A stretch of DNA of 64,000 nucleotides, from NCBI GenBank assembly GCA_023853785.1, contig JAJIRX010000668.1:744001-808000 (forward strand). Reading direction: 5' to 3'. The position numbers and the translations under genes were made by a program. Shown here piece by piece: positions 32,070 through 43,158 of this stretch. The stretch is from Psilocybe azurescens. Its lineage: Eukaryota > Basidiomycota > Agaricomycetes > Agaricales > Agrocybaceae. How positions within the stretch are numbered: the first letter of the stretch is position 1; each line of letters starts with the position of its first letter. Under the pieces are notes generated by a model, which made no database searches, had not been told where the DNA came from, and saw nothing but the letters and a program-made list of their open reading frames with translations.

Positions 32070-33667
32070 GGTTGGGATTTTGAGTACAGTGTGGTACGAG
32101 AAATGGAGCTGGATGAAAATTCAGCTTCTTTATATCTTAGGAGCGTTAGTACTCTGTCCAACGAGGAACTGGCTTGGAGGTAAGCTTTGTGAGATGTAAG
32201 GATGATAATCGGTCTCAAAAAATCCGTAATTGAACCGATTTTTAGTCGTTACAATACTCTGAACCAAAGCCATCTGCGCGGTAATTTTGCGAATTTTCAC
32301 AGGTTGCTTCACCCTTGTGACTAGTCTGCCACGCGCTCGAGAAAAATCTCTTTCGAGTCTCTTTTCAATTCATCACCGAACTACTGGAGAAATTAGAACT
32401 CTTCTGGATGAGTTCAGATCCGTTTGAAGAAAGCCCTTGCTCTATCCAGAACGTCCGGTGTCTACACTCCCGAATGTTTTATGTCATAGTTCTCCATTAC
32501 CATCACGTCGGAATTCTACGAGTCTCTACTTGCCCCGCTATATTTGTCACGAGGACACGATATCTGTGCAACGCATTCTCGTTTAATCGATAAGCTTGAC
32601 AAATTTTTCCTTTTCGGTGACTGCTTCTGTCCTTAAGTGTATTGTCATACCGCAACAGCACTTTACGACATCCTCAACATATTGTCTTCCCTGCTGAAAA
32701 GCGGCTAAAGGTGATAAAACCCAATCATATATTACAACCGATCTATGCTATCCAAACCTTGCAATTCACCAACGCACCACGTTACCCGTCAACCGCATTG
32801 TCACATAGCGGAAGAAAAACTGCTACCGAGTCGACGACGATCTTCCGTACCTTTTTGGGAGTTAGACTCAGCCCGTGATTCGAAGGCCCTTGTCCACGTT
32901 TTCAGCCAAATTTAAACCTGCTTTTCTTTGGGGTTAGAAGAATTGATATTGAGGTGCTCAGCTATTCATTTGAATCTATTGAGAGACCCCCGCCTTCAAG
33001 GATAACTTGGACGCTTCACAAGGCTTGAAAGATGTTATTTCCACCTTATTTTGCGTAGTCCGGCGAAGGCCGATGCTGCCCGGCCACTTTGGTATATATC
33101 ACTCAGAGCACAGAATCCACCACTACTGGCATGATTATTAATCTGTGGTGAACGTATATCTTGTATTTAATTCAGACTCGGAGAGCTAGAGACACGCAAC
33201 GAAGTTGAGCAGCTGATGTGATTTCGTCATACTTATATGCAATGACAGAAGAGCCGCTTCGAGGCCTACTAAACAGATCACCCATAGAATACATTAAGAA
33301 ATGTGTACAATGCGAGAAATTTACCACAGAAATCCGCTTTTAAATGTTATGCACGGTCGCAGGAATCACTAGGCAGAACAGAAAGGTGCCATTGAAATAT
33401 CCGTGGTTTTATGGACGTATTTTCTCCAGGATAAACGAAGACAACCGCCTTCCGACTCGGACTTAACGTGTATATGCATCCCAAATTGGCAAGCTTGGCT
33501 GGGGTGCGCCGACATTTAGATTATTTATTTCTTTGGAAGGGAGGGGTTCCCAGACAAGAAACCCTTCGAACCCTCCTCGTTTCACAATAAATTTATTCAT
33601 ACCCTTCGGTTACATTTATATCTTCCTGAGTTTGGAAGAAAGGTTTTTCCGATTTGATTGATTCGAA
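32070..33667. other. Intergenic, no gene seen
   Basis: About 1.6 kb with only scattered frames of at most about 80 codons and no recognisable repeat. Confidence 0.5.
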
Positions 33668-33949
33668 ATGGACTTTTACCGATCAAAGCCTGTCGAAGCC
33701 CTCCAGAGCTACATTGGTATGTCATCTGGTCAGAATGATTTTGTTTCTTCTCTCTCGTTTGGCGATATTGATCTGGCTCCATTAATGGAATCCTGTGTAC
33801 AAGTCGAAATAGACTCTAATTGTTTAAATTTTGCACCCATTGGTATAAATCATACAGGCGTATTTATCTTCCGATTAAAGCTTGCGCTTTACCTCTCAAG
33901 GGTTCAAAAATCTGCTAGAGACGTAAAACCCCCTGAAAAGACCGCCTAG
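33668..33949 (+). CDS. Hypothetical protein, 93 codons, weak
   Basis: ATG 33668 to TAG 33947-33949; the product starts MDFYRSKPVEALQSYIGMSS. Composition is protein-like (FGDIDLAPLMESCVQVEIDS) but there is no family match, signal peptide or intron support. It may be an exon or chance. Confidence 0.25.
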   Translation: MDFYRSKPVEALQSYIGMSSGQNDFVSSLSFGDIDLAPLMESCVQVEIDSNCLNFAPIGINHTGVFIFRLKLALYLSRVQKSARDVKPPEKTA

Positions 33950-34974
33950 GCACCTGAACAATTTTTAGAACTCACATTGTGATTAGATCAACAAGACGGG
34001 CCGTGTGCCTATCCGGACCGCAATATGTTGTATCCGGCCCCTAAGTGCTGTGGATCTTGTACAGTCTTTTGATTGTTTGAATAGACGAGTCAGGTATTTA
34101 AAAAATACTGGTTTCCGATCATACATCGAGCAAGTTCCGTTTCCCCGACTCTAAAATGTCAAAAACGCTTCTGGTAGTAATAGCCAGTTCGGCCCGCGTT
34201 ACTTTTGATTAGTTGTGTGAGATGTGTCCAGGATACCAATTTCAAGATCTGAGGGTTGAGGGCTGAGCCCCAGTGAAAACACCAGATAGCCAAATATGCA
34301 TACATACAAGCTGATATTAAATTTATATCAGTTAAGAGAATCTGGACTGTTTTTTATATGGGGTTATATCAATTCTATTGGTGCATATCGAGCATGATCT
34401 AAGTACATATGACCACTATCTAGGACATACTATCAAGCAGGATTGAAGCAGGTATATGTGAGTATGGTATAAATGGACATAGCACTGTAAAAACAGATCA
34501 AAAAATTATACTGCCCTTGATCAGATGCGATGTAAGCTGATATGCGGCATTGTTGGTTATTACTGAAATATTCATTTCAGTCACTGAGATAAATGCCAGG
34601 CAGCATTGCAAAGGTACTTACTGAGCAAGAGCTGAATGAAAAAGCGAAGTAGTAGAGTAAGTACGAGCACTTCGAGGGCGAGGGCCGAGTACCAAGAGCA
34701 AGAGGCGAGCAAAACAAAAACAGGAACCGAGGGCGGAAATTGGATGCGATCCGAGTCAATGAGCGGCAGTATGTGTTGTTGAGATTTCTGAGATAAATAC
34801 AAATTGCGAGATATCAGGCAAATACCAAAGACTCATCAAGTACAAGTTCAATACAAATGGCCGGAGACGAGAACAGAAGCCGAGAACGACAACTGAAGAC
34901 AAAGAGTGCCAGGTAAGGAAGGGGCAATAAAACACAAAGGTGAGCAAACAGCAACGATAGTGACCAATACTTAC
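33950..34974. other. Intergenic, no gene seen
   Basis: Purine-rich around 34620-34930 with repeated GAGCAAGAGGCGAGC-like words. No frame with support. Confidence 0.4.
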
Positions 34975-35183
34975 TCACATTCATTCAGCAATTTTTTGGA
35001 AGCGGCCTTGCTTCTATCGTTCCACTCCTGCAAATGCATCAGCAAAACGGGAAAAATTTAAGTAACACAAAAATAGACACCTTGATCTCGTCCTTCGACA
35101 GACTGCCATAATATTTGTCAAATGTGGTGCAGATAATCAGCTTATGGTCATGTGTTTTGAGATAGGCGATGTAGCAGAGATTT
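34975..35183 (-). pseudogene. Two possible exons of an unrecognised gene
   Basis: 35081-35183 and 34975-35027 join across a 53-nt canonical intron and give a charged helical stretch containing TFDKYYGSLSKDEIKEWNDR and SKAASKKLLNEC. A donor GTAAGTATT follows. No convincing upstream start or downstream exons were found, so it is either a remnant or part of a gene I could not assemble. Confidence 0.3.
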
Positions 35184-35553
35184 CTGAGAAAAGTGATGAA
35201 TATATGACACAAATAAAAACAGTGCACTTGATTTATCTAACATGTGAGTGCAATACGGGCCACGCGCTGTAGTTATATTTAGATTGATAATCCACGTGCA
35301 ACTGAGATGTCAATCGATTTGATGCTATGACGTATGTACTTCTCGATGTGGATGTTTCTGCTTGCGCCTGTTTGCCGGGCTTTCTCACTGGCCTGGGCCT
35401 GAGGCCTGAGGCCTTGAGGACTCGACTCTCACGCAGCCAATCCAGATTTGGTCTGTGTCACAAAAGTATTACTAGCCGTTTTTGGCAAAACCCAAGCGGA
35501 GCTCTAAAAATGCTGTCCCTAAATCTTTTGATTTCCTCTGTTCCTTTCCGAAT
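35184..35553. other. Upstream region of the BTB gene
   Basis: Includes a GC-rich GGCCTGAGGCCTGAGGCC block at about 35394-35415. No gene seen. Confidence 0.35.
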
Positions 35554-36674
35554 ATGTCTGATAGTTCCACCTTTCATCTCACGAAGAGAAAACGTGTCGA
35601 TCTCGGCGAGTACGGAAAAGAAGGAATGGGCGCGGAGGGTGTTAAACGCTCGCATGCTCTGTGGTTCGACGACGGCAGCGTTATTCTACAGGCGCAGAAA
35701 ACGCAGTTTCGCGTGCATCGTAGCGTTCTGTGCAATCACTCCAAAGTTTTTCAAGACATGTTCACAGTTCCGCAACCCGAAGTTACGGTCATCGTGGAGG
35801 GTCTACCGCTTGTGCATGTCATCGACGAGGCTGCAGACTGGGAGAATGTTCTGGGAACCATTTACTTCGGTTTGAAGTGAGCATACAGCGTGCTGCCTGA
35901 CTGGTGAATTTACTGTGCACTATTAATCTCTCAATAACTAGAATGCATGGAGACTATTCAGTTGGATCCCTGATCTCTATGATGCGCCTTGGTCACAAAT
36001 ATCAATTCGACGATATCAAGAGCGCAGCCGTCAGACGGCTCATAAAAGAGTTTCCTGGGACTTTCGCGGACTGGACGAACGAATCTGTGTCAGATCCTCA
36101 TCACATTATCAAAGAAGGAGAGGAATATTTTTCCAAAGGGTATGAAATAGACTTGATCAATATCGCCCTTGAGGTTCAGTGCCAGCCTATTCTGCCCGTC
36201 CTGTACTATATTTTCCTTCGGGATCGACCGCTGGTGAGTTGACGTAAATTTCATCCAATTTCTCACTCAAGGAGAGCGATGTAGAGCGAAATATTCGACG
36301 GGACGATGCGGAAAGACAGAACACTGGCTACACTCTCGCAAGAGTCGCAACGAACATTAATTCTGGGTAGGGATAACATCCTACGTGGGATCTCTACGCA
36401 TCCTTTAAAGTGGCTACGAGGCAACATCTCTGACGACTGCGAAAACTGCTACGGGCAGCGCAAACGTATTCTTCAAGACATTGTCAATATGCTCCATCAT
36501 GACGTCTCTCTTGCCTTGCAAGATGCCCCTCCTCCGTTGATCGTTGAACTTTGCGAGGATTGCCTCGAGTTGGCGGAAGCAGAGATGGCGCGAGGCCGAC
36601 GACTTTTATGGAATGAGCTGCCTTCCTATTTTGATCTTCCTGCTTGGGACGTGCTTGCCAATTTCGACAATTGA
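35554..36674 (+). CDS. BTB/POZ domain protein, 334 aa
   Basis: Exons 35554-35876, 35942-36233 and 36285-36674, phases consistent. After a basic N-terminus (KRKRVDLGEYG), residues of about 30-110 read HALWFDDGSVILQAQKTQFR, VHRSVLCNHSKVFQDMF, then VTVIVEGLPLVHVID and NVLGTIYFGL. This is the BTB fold pattern: W-DG-D-like start, VH(R/K) helix, hydrophobic LPL. MRLGHKYQFDDIKSAAVRRL follows, the helix pair that normally succeeds the BTB in Agaricomycete families. The C-terminal half has DDCENCYGQRKRIL and ELCEDCLELAEAEM, two CxxC pairs. Such proteins are greatly expanded in mushrooms; roles range from ubiquitin-ligase adaptors to unknown. Confidence 0.88.
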
Positions 36675-38237
36675 CTGTATTAGTCTCTGGTACTGGTGGT
36701 CCTTTGGTTTTGTTGTCGTTTCGATCTTGTGGCATTGCTACTTGCCTTATTTTGCATTCGATGTGTATATGTAACGACACTGCAACTCGAGTAACAGCGT
36801 TGTTTAAGCTATTGGAAGTCAACAATTGGTGAAGCGCATATCTTATATTTACATTAAAACTTATGGTCATTATCGACGCGCCTTCACAGCTCGATATACT
36901 CGTAATATGCGCATAGCGCTATTGATCCACTCTGGGTTCTCGGACACAGCCAGAGTCACTGAAATTCCGGCAAACCTCGATGTCAAACCAATGTCAAACA
37001 CGTCCACTTGGCCGCTGGAGGGCGTTGCGGATCTTTTCTTCTCGTGTCTGTCATCATTTGTGCGCCAGTGACCACCAACCGACCAGCCAAACTTATGGGA
37101 CTCCAGCTGGCCTCACCAGACACTAAGTAACAACATTCTGCTGACTGCTTCATCGTCATTCCTTTTTGTTGAACCCGCTGTAGTACTGATAGACTGCGGC
37201 AAAGATGATACCCGAAAATTACGCCCTATCGATTAGTGGTGCTGGTGACGACTATTTGGATAGTTACATCGAGGGTGATCGTAAATCAGCGGGGTAGTTC
37301 CCTTGTACCGATAAAAACACTGGAGTGGGTAGCAGGTGTCGTGTTTTTCTTGATGTGCGGTTCTTAATAACACTTTACTGTCATGATGACGCTGCTCGGT
37401 CACTGGGCATTACAAACATAAATAGTTAGATTATACGGCATCATTGAGTACGATTCTCAACCTCAAGATCAATTACCTACCCGGTGAAGTAGGCCAATCT
37501 GCCTACACTAGCGGCTTGTGTCTGGGAAGGCTCGGATAGCTCGTCGAGCAGCCACGCAGTATGGCGTTGCGGGCAAAGTTACGATGTTCGTCTGACTACG
37601 AAAGCGCGCTAGCACACAAACCGTGTACAGCCGCTGATGAGATGCAGTACACTACATATCTAATCTATGCTCGGGCAGCTCGGCCCAGATGGCCATCCTG
37701 GTTTTTTACTACGACTGTATGACCCTCGTGTGGCACGTCCATTGTCTCCCTCCCACTACTATCTATCGCGACTTAGGAGTACATCTCAAATGAAAGAGGA
37801 TCACTGCCTTGGCAGCAAAAATACTCAAGGCACCCTCCTGTGACACTATATCGTCTCTCAGTATACTTTATTCCTGTCATTTTGAATCGACAAGGGCGTA
37901 CTTGAGCTATACGTAGACACATGGATTGACTGGCTTCTTGGAGTTTATACGACCTTCTAGTGAGTGGATACAAATTATCTCACTTAACATACCCAGCCTG
38001 TTGGTTTTCCATCCAATACAGTTACATTTGTGCTGATTATTTTGCCAATCTGGATATGTATCTTGTATATTCTGGGCTTATACGAGAGCAACTCGGTCGA
38101 TCTATAGTCTCTTTTCTTTGCAGTAGACCTATTGTATGCTATCGATGGAGATAGACATCGTACACTCCGAGTTCTCCGTTCATTGTCGTTCGCTCATGGT
38201 GTGAATTCTGGTCGGCTAATTGTCTATCCGTCTATAG
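36675..38237. other. Intergenic, no gene seen
   Basis: About 1.5 kb of mixed composition without a supported frame. The missing 5' part of the dehydrogenase-like gene at 38238 should lie here, but I could not find its nucleotide-binding motif. Confidence 0.45.
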
Positions 38238-39273
38238 CTACCCAATTTACTGCATTATGAGTGGATGATGAAAGCACTTACTGGTGGTAAACATGTTTTG
38301 GCGGAGAAGCCAATCGCCACAAGAGCAGAAGACGCACGAAGATGCATGAGCTTAGAAAAACGGGTTAGTGCTTCTGGAAGCTATGTATATTCGGTTAGTC
38401 ACAGCTTTTAATTTCTTGACTTTTTTTTCAAGTCTAATTCTGACTTTTTGTATGCCCAAACAATGGCAGAATACTTCAAACGCCAAATTCTATCCTGCCG
38501 TTCAGCGCGTAAAAGAATTTATCGAGCGAGGGGGAATTGGTGCTGTCAGGCATATCACTTCATGTATACACCTTCCAAGTATTGTCGGTGGTGCCTATAA
38601 GTTTGAACTGGGTAAAGGCAGCACAATCGACATCGGATGTAAGTATTCCATCTCTTACTCCATCGCATCCCAGATAACTCTTACTTACAAGCTCGATTTG
38701 ACAGGTTATGCAATTGAAGTCATTCGAAATTTATCGTCCTCAAACTCCCTGTCGGTAGCGTCTGCGGCTTATGACAGCTCAATACCAAAGATGGACGATA
38801 ACGCTCGTGGTACACTCGAATTGGCGTAACAGCCTCTTTTTGGTGTAAAGTAGCGGTCCCGTTGCAGTTCGGATTTATTATGAGATACGATTTCAGTGTG
38901 GAGGTTATCGGTGAGAAGGGGACGATTAAGTTGAGCGAGTTTATGATGCCCAGGTCTACAACTCTATCACCGTTACCAAAACTTCAGGGGAGAAGAAGGT
39001 ATATAAGGCGTATACCTTTGGAGATGGAGACAGTTCTAGGCCGACTGGAGAACCTTGGTGGTCAACGTTTAGGCACCAGCTGGAAGCCTTCGCGACTAAG
39101 GTCAGAGGAAATGAGCCTAGGGCGTGGATATCGAAGGAGAATTCTATAGCAGGGATGCAGACGATAGAAAAAATATACGAGAAGGTATGTTCTCTGGCCT
39201 AACACTTCTATCAAAATTCTGACGAAATCATGAATGACAGATGGGTCTTGAAGCCTGGCCGAGACCATCATAG
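38238..39273 (+). pseudogene. D-xylose 1-dehydrogenase-like (Gfo/Idh/MocA) gene, 5' incomplete, frame-broken
   Basis: Exons at 38238-38397, 38470-38638, 38705-39184 and 39241-39273. Landmarks: LPNLLHYEWMMKAL, GGKHVLAEKPIATRAEDARR, LVLLEAMY, FYPAVQRVKEFIERGGIGAV, ELGKGSTIDIGCYAIEVIRN, VTASFWC, FSVEVIGEKGTIKL and WWSTFRHQLEAFATKVRG. These follow the order of Gfo/Idh/MocA NAD(P)-dependent sugar dehydrogenases, with EKP as the catalytic lysine segment. The N-terminal Rossmann GxGxxA part is not found upstream. Three frame breaks: the A-run 38356-38360, GG 38823-38824 (one G short) and CCC 38949-38951 (one C short). No nonsense codons otherwise. Either a decaying gene or an intact gene with sequence errors; the missing 5' part favours decay. 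Confidence 0.75.
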
Positions 39274-39488
39274 GATTGATTTGACTCGGAGGGTGGGGTA
39301 TCTTTCCACCCACCGTGACTCGAAGCTACGTATATACGTATGCCACACACCGACATTCTATTAACTCACGCCGGACATTGAAACAGTCTGGGACTTCTGA
39401 AGGACATACAGGGTAATAATTAATGATCATAACTTCATTCAGTATATATTTGGAGCCAGTAAGGTTCACTTAGGAATTAGGTTTAAGG

Positions 39489-40566
39489 TCATACGCCTTC
39501 GGGGGCAACTTTCTCCTCAACGTTGACCTTGGATGTCATGCCTTCTTTGGGCACGGGCACGATGGTTACAGCACCATTTGTCCAATCTTCACGGACAGAG
39601 GCGATTAGATTGGAACCTTCTCTAGAGTCATGGGAGGATGCAACTTTCATCAGAATAGCGCTGAATATGGTTCATTTTCAGTGTTCTCGAATTGAGTGAG
39701 CTGTGGAAGTAGAACTGACCTTGCGAAGTTTAGAGCCAGCGTAATCCACATGAGGACTACCCAAGCAATGTTTTGTCCCCATGTTTGATACTCTATTTAC
39801 CAAAACAGTCAGCAATCTGATGATACAGTATATCAGAGCTTCAATACGCGACGTACTCAAAGGCGGTCGGAAGTACAGGTCAGTGAGTTGCTGAGCCGTT
39901 GCTTCATCGACGCCAGAAATAGACGCAGAGTGTGTAGCCACTATGACCTATTCATAATCACAATTAGACCCATGTAAAATCAAACGTCTGTGAGCACAAA
40001 TATGCCTTACCGTGCTAACAAGAGTGGTTGCCGTCATCCCAATTGTCACCCCGGCCATCAACCAGCCCATTATCGCGTTATACCTTGACGAGAACTTCCT
40101 GCCAGGGTAGAAAAGGAGGGCAAAATATGCGACATTCATGACAAGGCCAAGTAACGCAGGGAATATCATGCTAAGGATCGTGGTAGCCCTGATGTCAACG
40201 TTGTGAACATGCGCGGTGTGCATGCTCAAATTGTTGATATTCTGTCGGAGAAATTTGTACTTGAACATGCAGTATGTGGCTGCACCCTGTTACAATCGTC
40301 GATCGAGAATTATATTGAGACGAGTTACATTGTGATATCAATCGAAGAAGATCGACTGACCTGCGCTGCCAGTGAGATCAATGTGGTAGCCTGATACATA
40401 ACTAATACACCACACGTCGGCTTATGCTCACTACATCGATAATCGATTCGAGGGAGGACTCACCCAAACGCTGAGGACGAAGATACCATCGTGGATCGAA
40501 CATCGCTTTGCGACTGAATGCTTGCCATGCAATTTCGGGGTGGTCCACTTTCGAAAAAAGCTTCAT
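39489..40566 (-). CDS. Multi-pass membrane protein, 251 aa, unknown function
   Basis: Six exons: 40464-40566, 40361-40401, 40011-40286, 39857-39947, 39720-39792 and 39489-39660 (756 nt, all phases fit). The N-terminus is MKLFSKVDHPEIAWQAFSRK. Hydrophobic segments: LVMYQATTLISLAAQGAATY, ATTILSMIFPALLGLVMNVA, IMGWLMAGVTIGMTATTLVS (continuing into a fourth after the next splice) and NIAWVVLMWITLALNFASAI. About four to five membrane spans with a hydrophilic, Val/Lys/Glu-rich C-terminus. I do not recognise a named family. The reading frame is clean, in contrast to the neighbouring dehydrogenase. Confidence 0.8.
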
Positions 40567-41754
40567 GGTATAGCTGTCCTTGTAGGCTACGACGCAGTAG
40601 TCGGTATGAAAGTCAACGGAGGACGGGGAGGAGAAGGTGTAAAGCAGGGAAGAAGGTTGCTTTCGTCTCACGGACGACCTCAAGGTATATATGCGTGTAT
40701 GATTTTTGGACTGCGGGGACGTTAACATGGCATGATAGCTAAATATAGTTTACGTGTAGTCTAATAGCCAACCAGCTGTCGATGTTGTCCTCGGGCCTCG
40801 AAGTTGGAGTTATTTGTGTCCATGGGAGTAAGAGGCGGTATTCACACTGATATAGATCCCGTCGATGGCGGTGATTAATATAAAACTCTGCGCATAGCGT
40901 TTATACTTTCTTCTACAAGAATCCGGGTACTGCGACATAATGCTATACGAAGTTCGGCAATAGCATAGTCGTAGACCTTAGCTCAAGCAAGCCCGAAAAT
41001 TGACATGAAAGCAATAACGTCAAGGACCCCACGGATATTTTTGTTGATGAAGATGACACTGCGGGCGCCGATCGCTCTTTGGAATCCGAAGACAGATTCA
41101 AACAGAGTTGTTGATAAAAGAAGTGTATACATTTTAAACTGTACAGAAACCTAGAGATTTACACACATCCCGTCGCGCATGCGGCCAGCCCCCAATTCGT
41201 TATCACCGCCTTCCAGTTTGAGTTTCAAACGAAAAATTTAAAGTACGGCGATTAACATTCGAGCTGGCAATTACCACAGTTGTAAGAACCTGTTGTGTTT
41301 ACAGGGCATACTGGTTTGCTACGCTAAGCTCGGCAGAGTTGACTTGGAGTTAGCGATGAAAGAAAGACAAATTATATGCATTTTTAGTAATAAAACTGAG
41401 GCTTACGGATGTTTTGTAACCGATTATGATGCTGGAGACGAGGAAATAACGTCTAAACCTATGCTACTGGATGATAATTTGCCGATTATGGAAGGACTGC
41501 GGTCCACCGGGAAAATCAGTCCCGAAAAGTCCTAGTCCTGTTTTTATCGCGCCCCTAAAACCGCGTCAGACACTTGTTATGTAATCTGCGGACTTTGAAA
41601 ACGCGTCGCGTCAATATTGCCGAGCTGGCATTCCTTTCCCGAGGCGATTGTATGGCCACCGCTCCCATTCCAACAGTGTTTTTGAATCTTATTGAATATA
41701 ATACCTAATTTCAACAAAAGGATACCTAAGAAGTGTTCAAAACTTGTTTCATTG
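40567..41754. other. Intergenic, no gene supported
   Basis: An 80-codon plus-strand frame at 41293-41535 is acidic and could be a fragment, but nothing supports it. No repeats seen. Confidence 0.4.
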
Positions 41755-42273
41755 TAAGGTAGACGACATTCATATTCGTAAAGCATCACGTGGCGTTATT
41801 TTGTGTGACATTGTTGATCAAATTAGGAAATAAATTGACGGAAAAACAACGGAACATTCATAGCCCTCTTTGCAATCCATTAATTAGATTTTTGGCTCCT
41901 AGTTTTTGTTTTAATACATGTTGTATACATTATTGCGAATTTTGAAGTTGATTCGTGGAGAAATGAAGGATCCTTAGCATTTTTAAAAAGTGTGTTTTCT
42001 TATGGCCAGATTGAGTGCAGATTGATGGCAGCTGATAACAAACTGATGGCGTATTTTTGCTTCTTCTCTTCCAGATTTGGACTTCACGCTGAAATAATTT
42101 GAATTTACGTGTCTAAGCCTATCTACTACAGAAACTAGGAAGCAGAATTGTAGAAATGCGTCCTGAAGCCGAGAAATTGTAAGATTTATCATATTTTTGC
42201 GAAAAATTGCCTATTTCGGAGAGTGTCACAAGTATCACGTGATGCTTTACGAATATGAATGTCGTCTACCTTA
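41755..42273. mobile_element. TA-flanked MITE, about 0.5 kb
   Basis: Inverted termini of about 36 bp: 41757 onward reads AGGTAGACGACATTCATATT and the same sequence is found in reverse complement ending at 42271. Both ends are flanked by TA (41755-41756 and 42272-42273), the target duplication of Tc1/mariner elements. The interior is AT-rich without a transposase. It marks the border between the second gene island and the repeat block. Confidence 0.8.
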
Positions 42274-42775
42274 GTACCTGAGACTCCGGCATATCTTGAA
42301 CACCTATTGCCATCTCCCTCAGGTCTCTCACATCCATCTTTCCCAACTGATACTCGAGAATCACTGTCAAGCTCTCATAGCTCCCCAGTAAATGATCCCA
42401 GCTGGTTAAATGGGCCATCAAGTCAGCTCCAGGCTATGTCAGTTTCCTCAAAGTGAAAGCCAAATGTTAGCACTCAAGTTTGAGAAAATGGAAGTGACTC
42501 TGTTGGAGAGTTTCTGGAGATTTTGTTCTACATTCCAGTGCCATTTTCTTGCTTCACTTAAGGATTCAGAACAGGATGAGAAACCAAATATGTTTAGTTT
42601 GAACAGTTTATTGAGCTGGAAGCAAGATATGAATGATGAATAAAACAAAGAGAGAAAAAGGATATTTTTGGTTGGAGTGATTGCAACCCTAATAGAATGT
42701 GCTCAATGTTGGTACAATCTTCTTCACAATCACATTAATCCTGCCAGTGGTGTCCCAGAGCCATTATTTTTGACT
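42274..42775. other. Decayed repeat DNA
   Basis: Short broken frames, for example a Ser/Pro-rich stretch at 42259-42456, resemble old transposon coding sequence. No family recognised. Confidence 0.4.
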
Positions 42776-43158
42776 AGTGCTTGGAAGTCTGGTCTCAAAA
42801 CTGGAAAAAGACCAGGACCAGGACTGGACTGGACTGGACCAGAAAAAGACCAGACCAGCAGTCCGGTCTTTTGAGATTTCAGATTGAGACCGCAAAAGAC
42901 CGGTCTTAGTGGACGGATCTCAGTCTGTGTGAATCAGTTTTTATAGCCCTTTATATTCGCTTCAAAACGCGCCCAAGAATGTGAATTTTAAGCAAAAACT
43001 GGCTGAGATACAAAGAAAATGGTAAAATATTTTCAAAAGAGTAGATAACATGGAATATTCTTCTATTTTTATCAAATCTCAACCAAATTTAACGTTTTGA
43101 GTGCGTTTGAAAGCTATGAGGCATGGTAATAATTTATATTCATTACTATAATTTAAAT

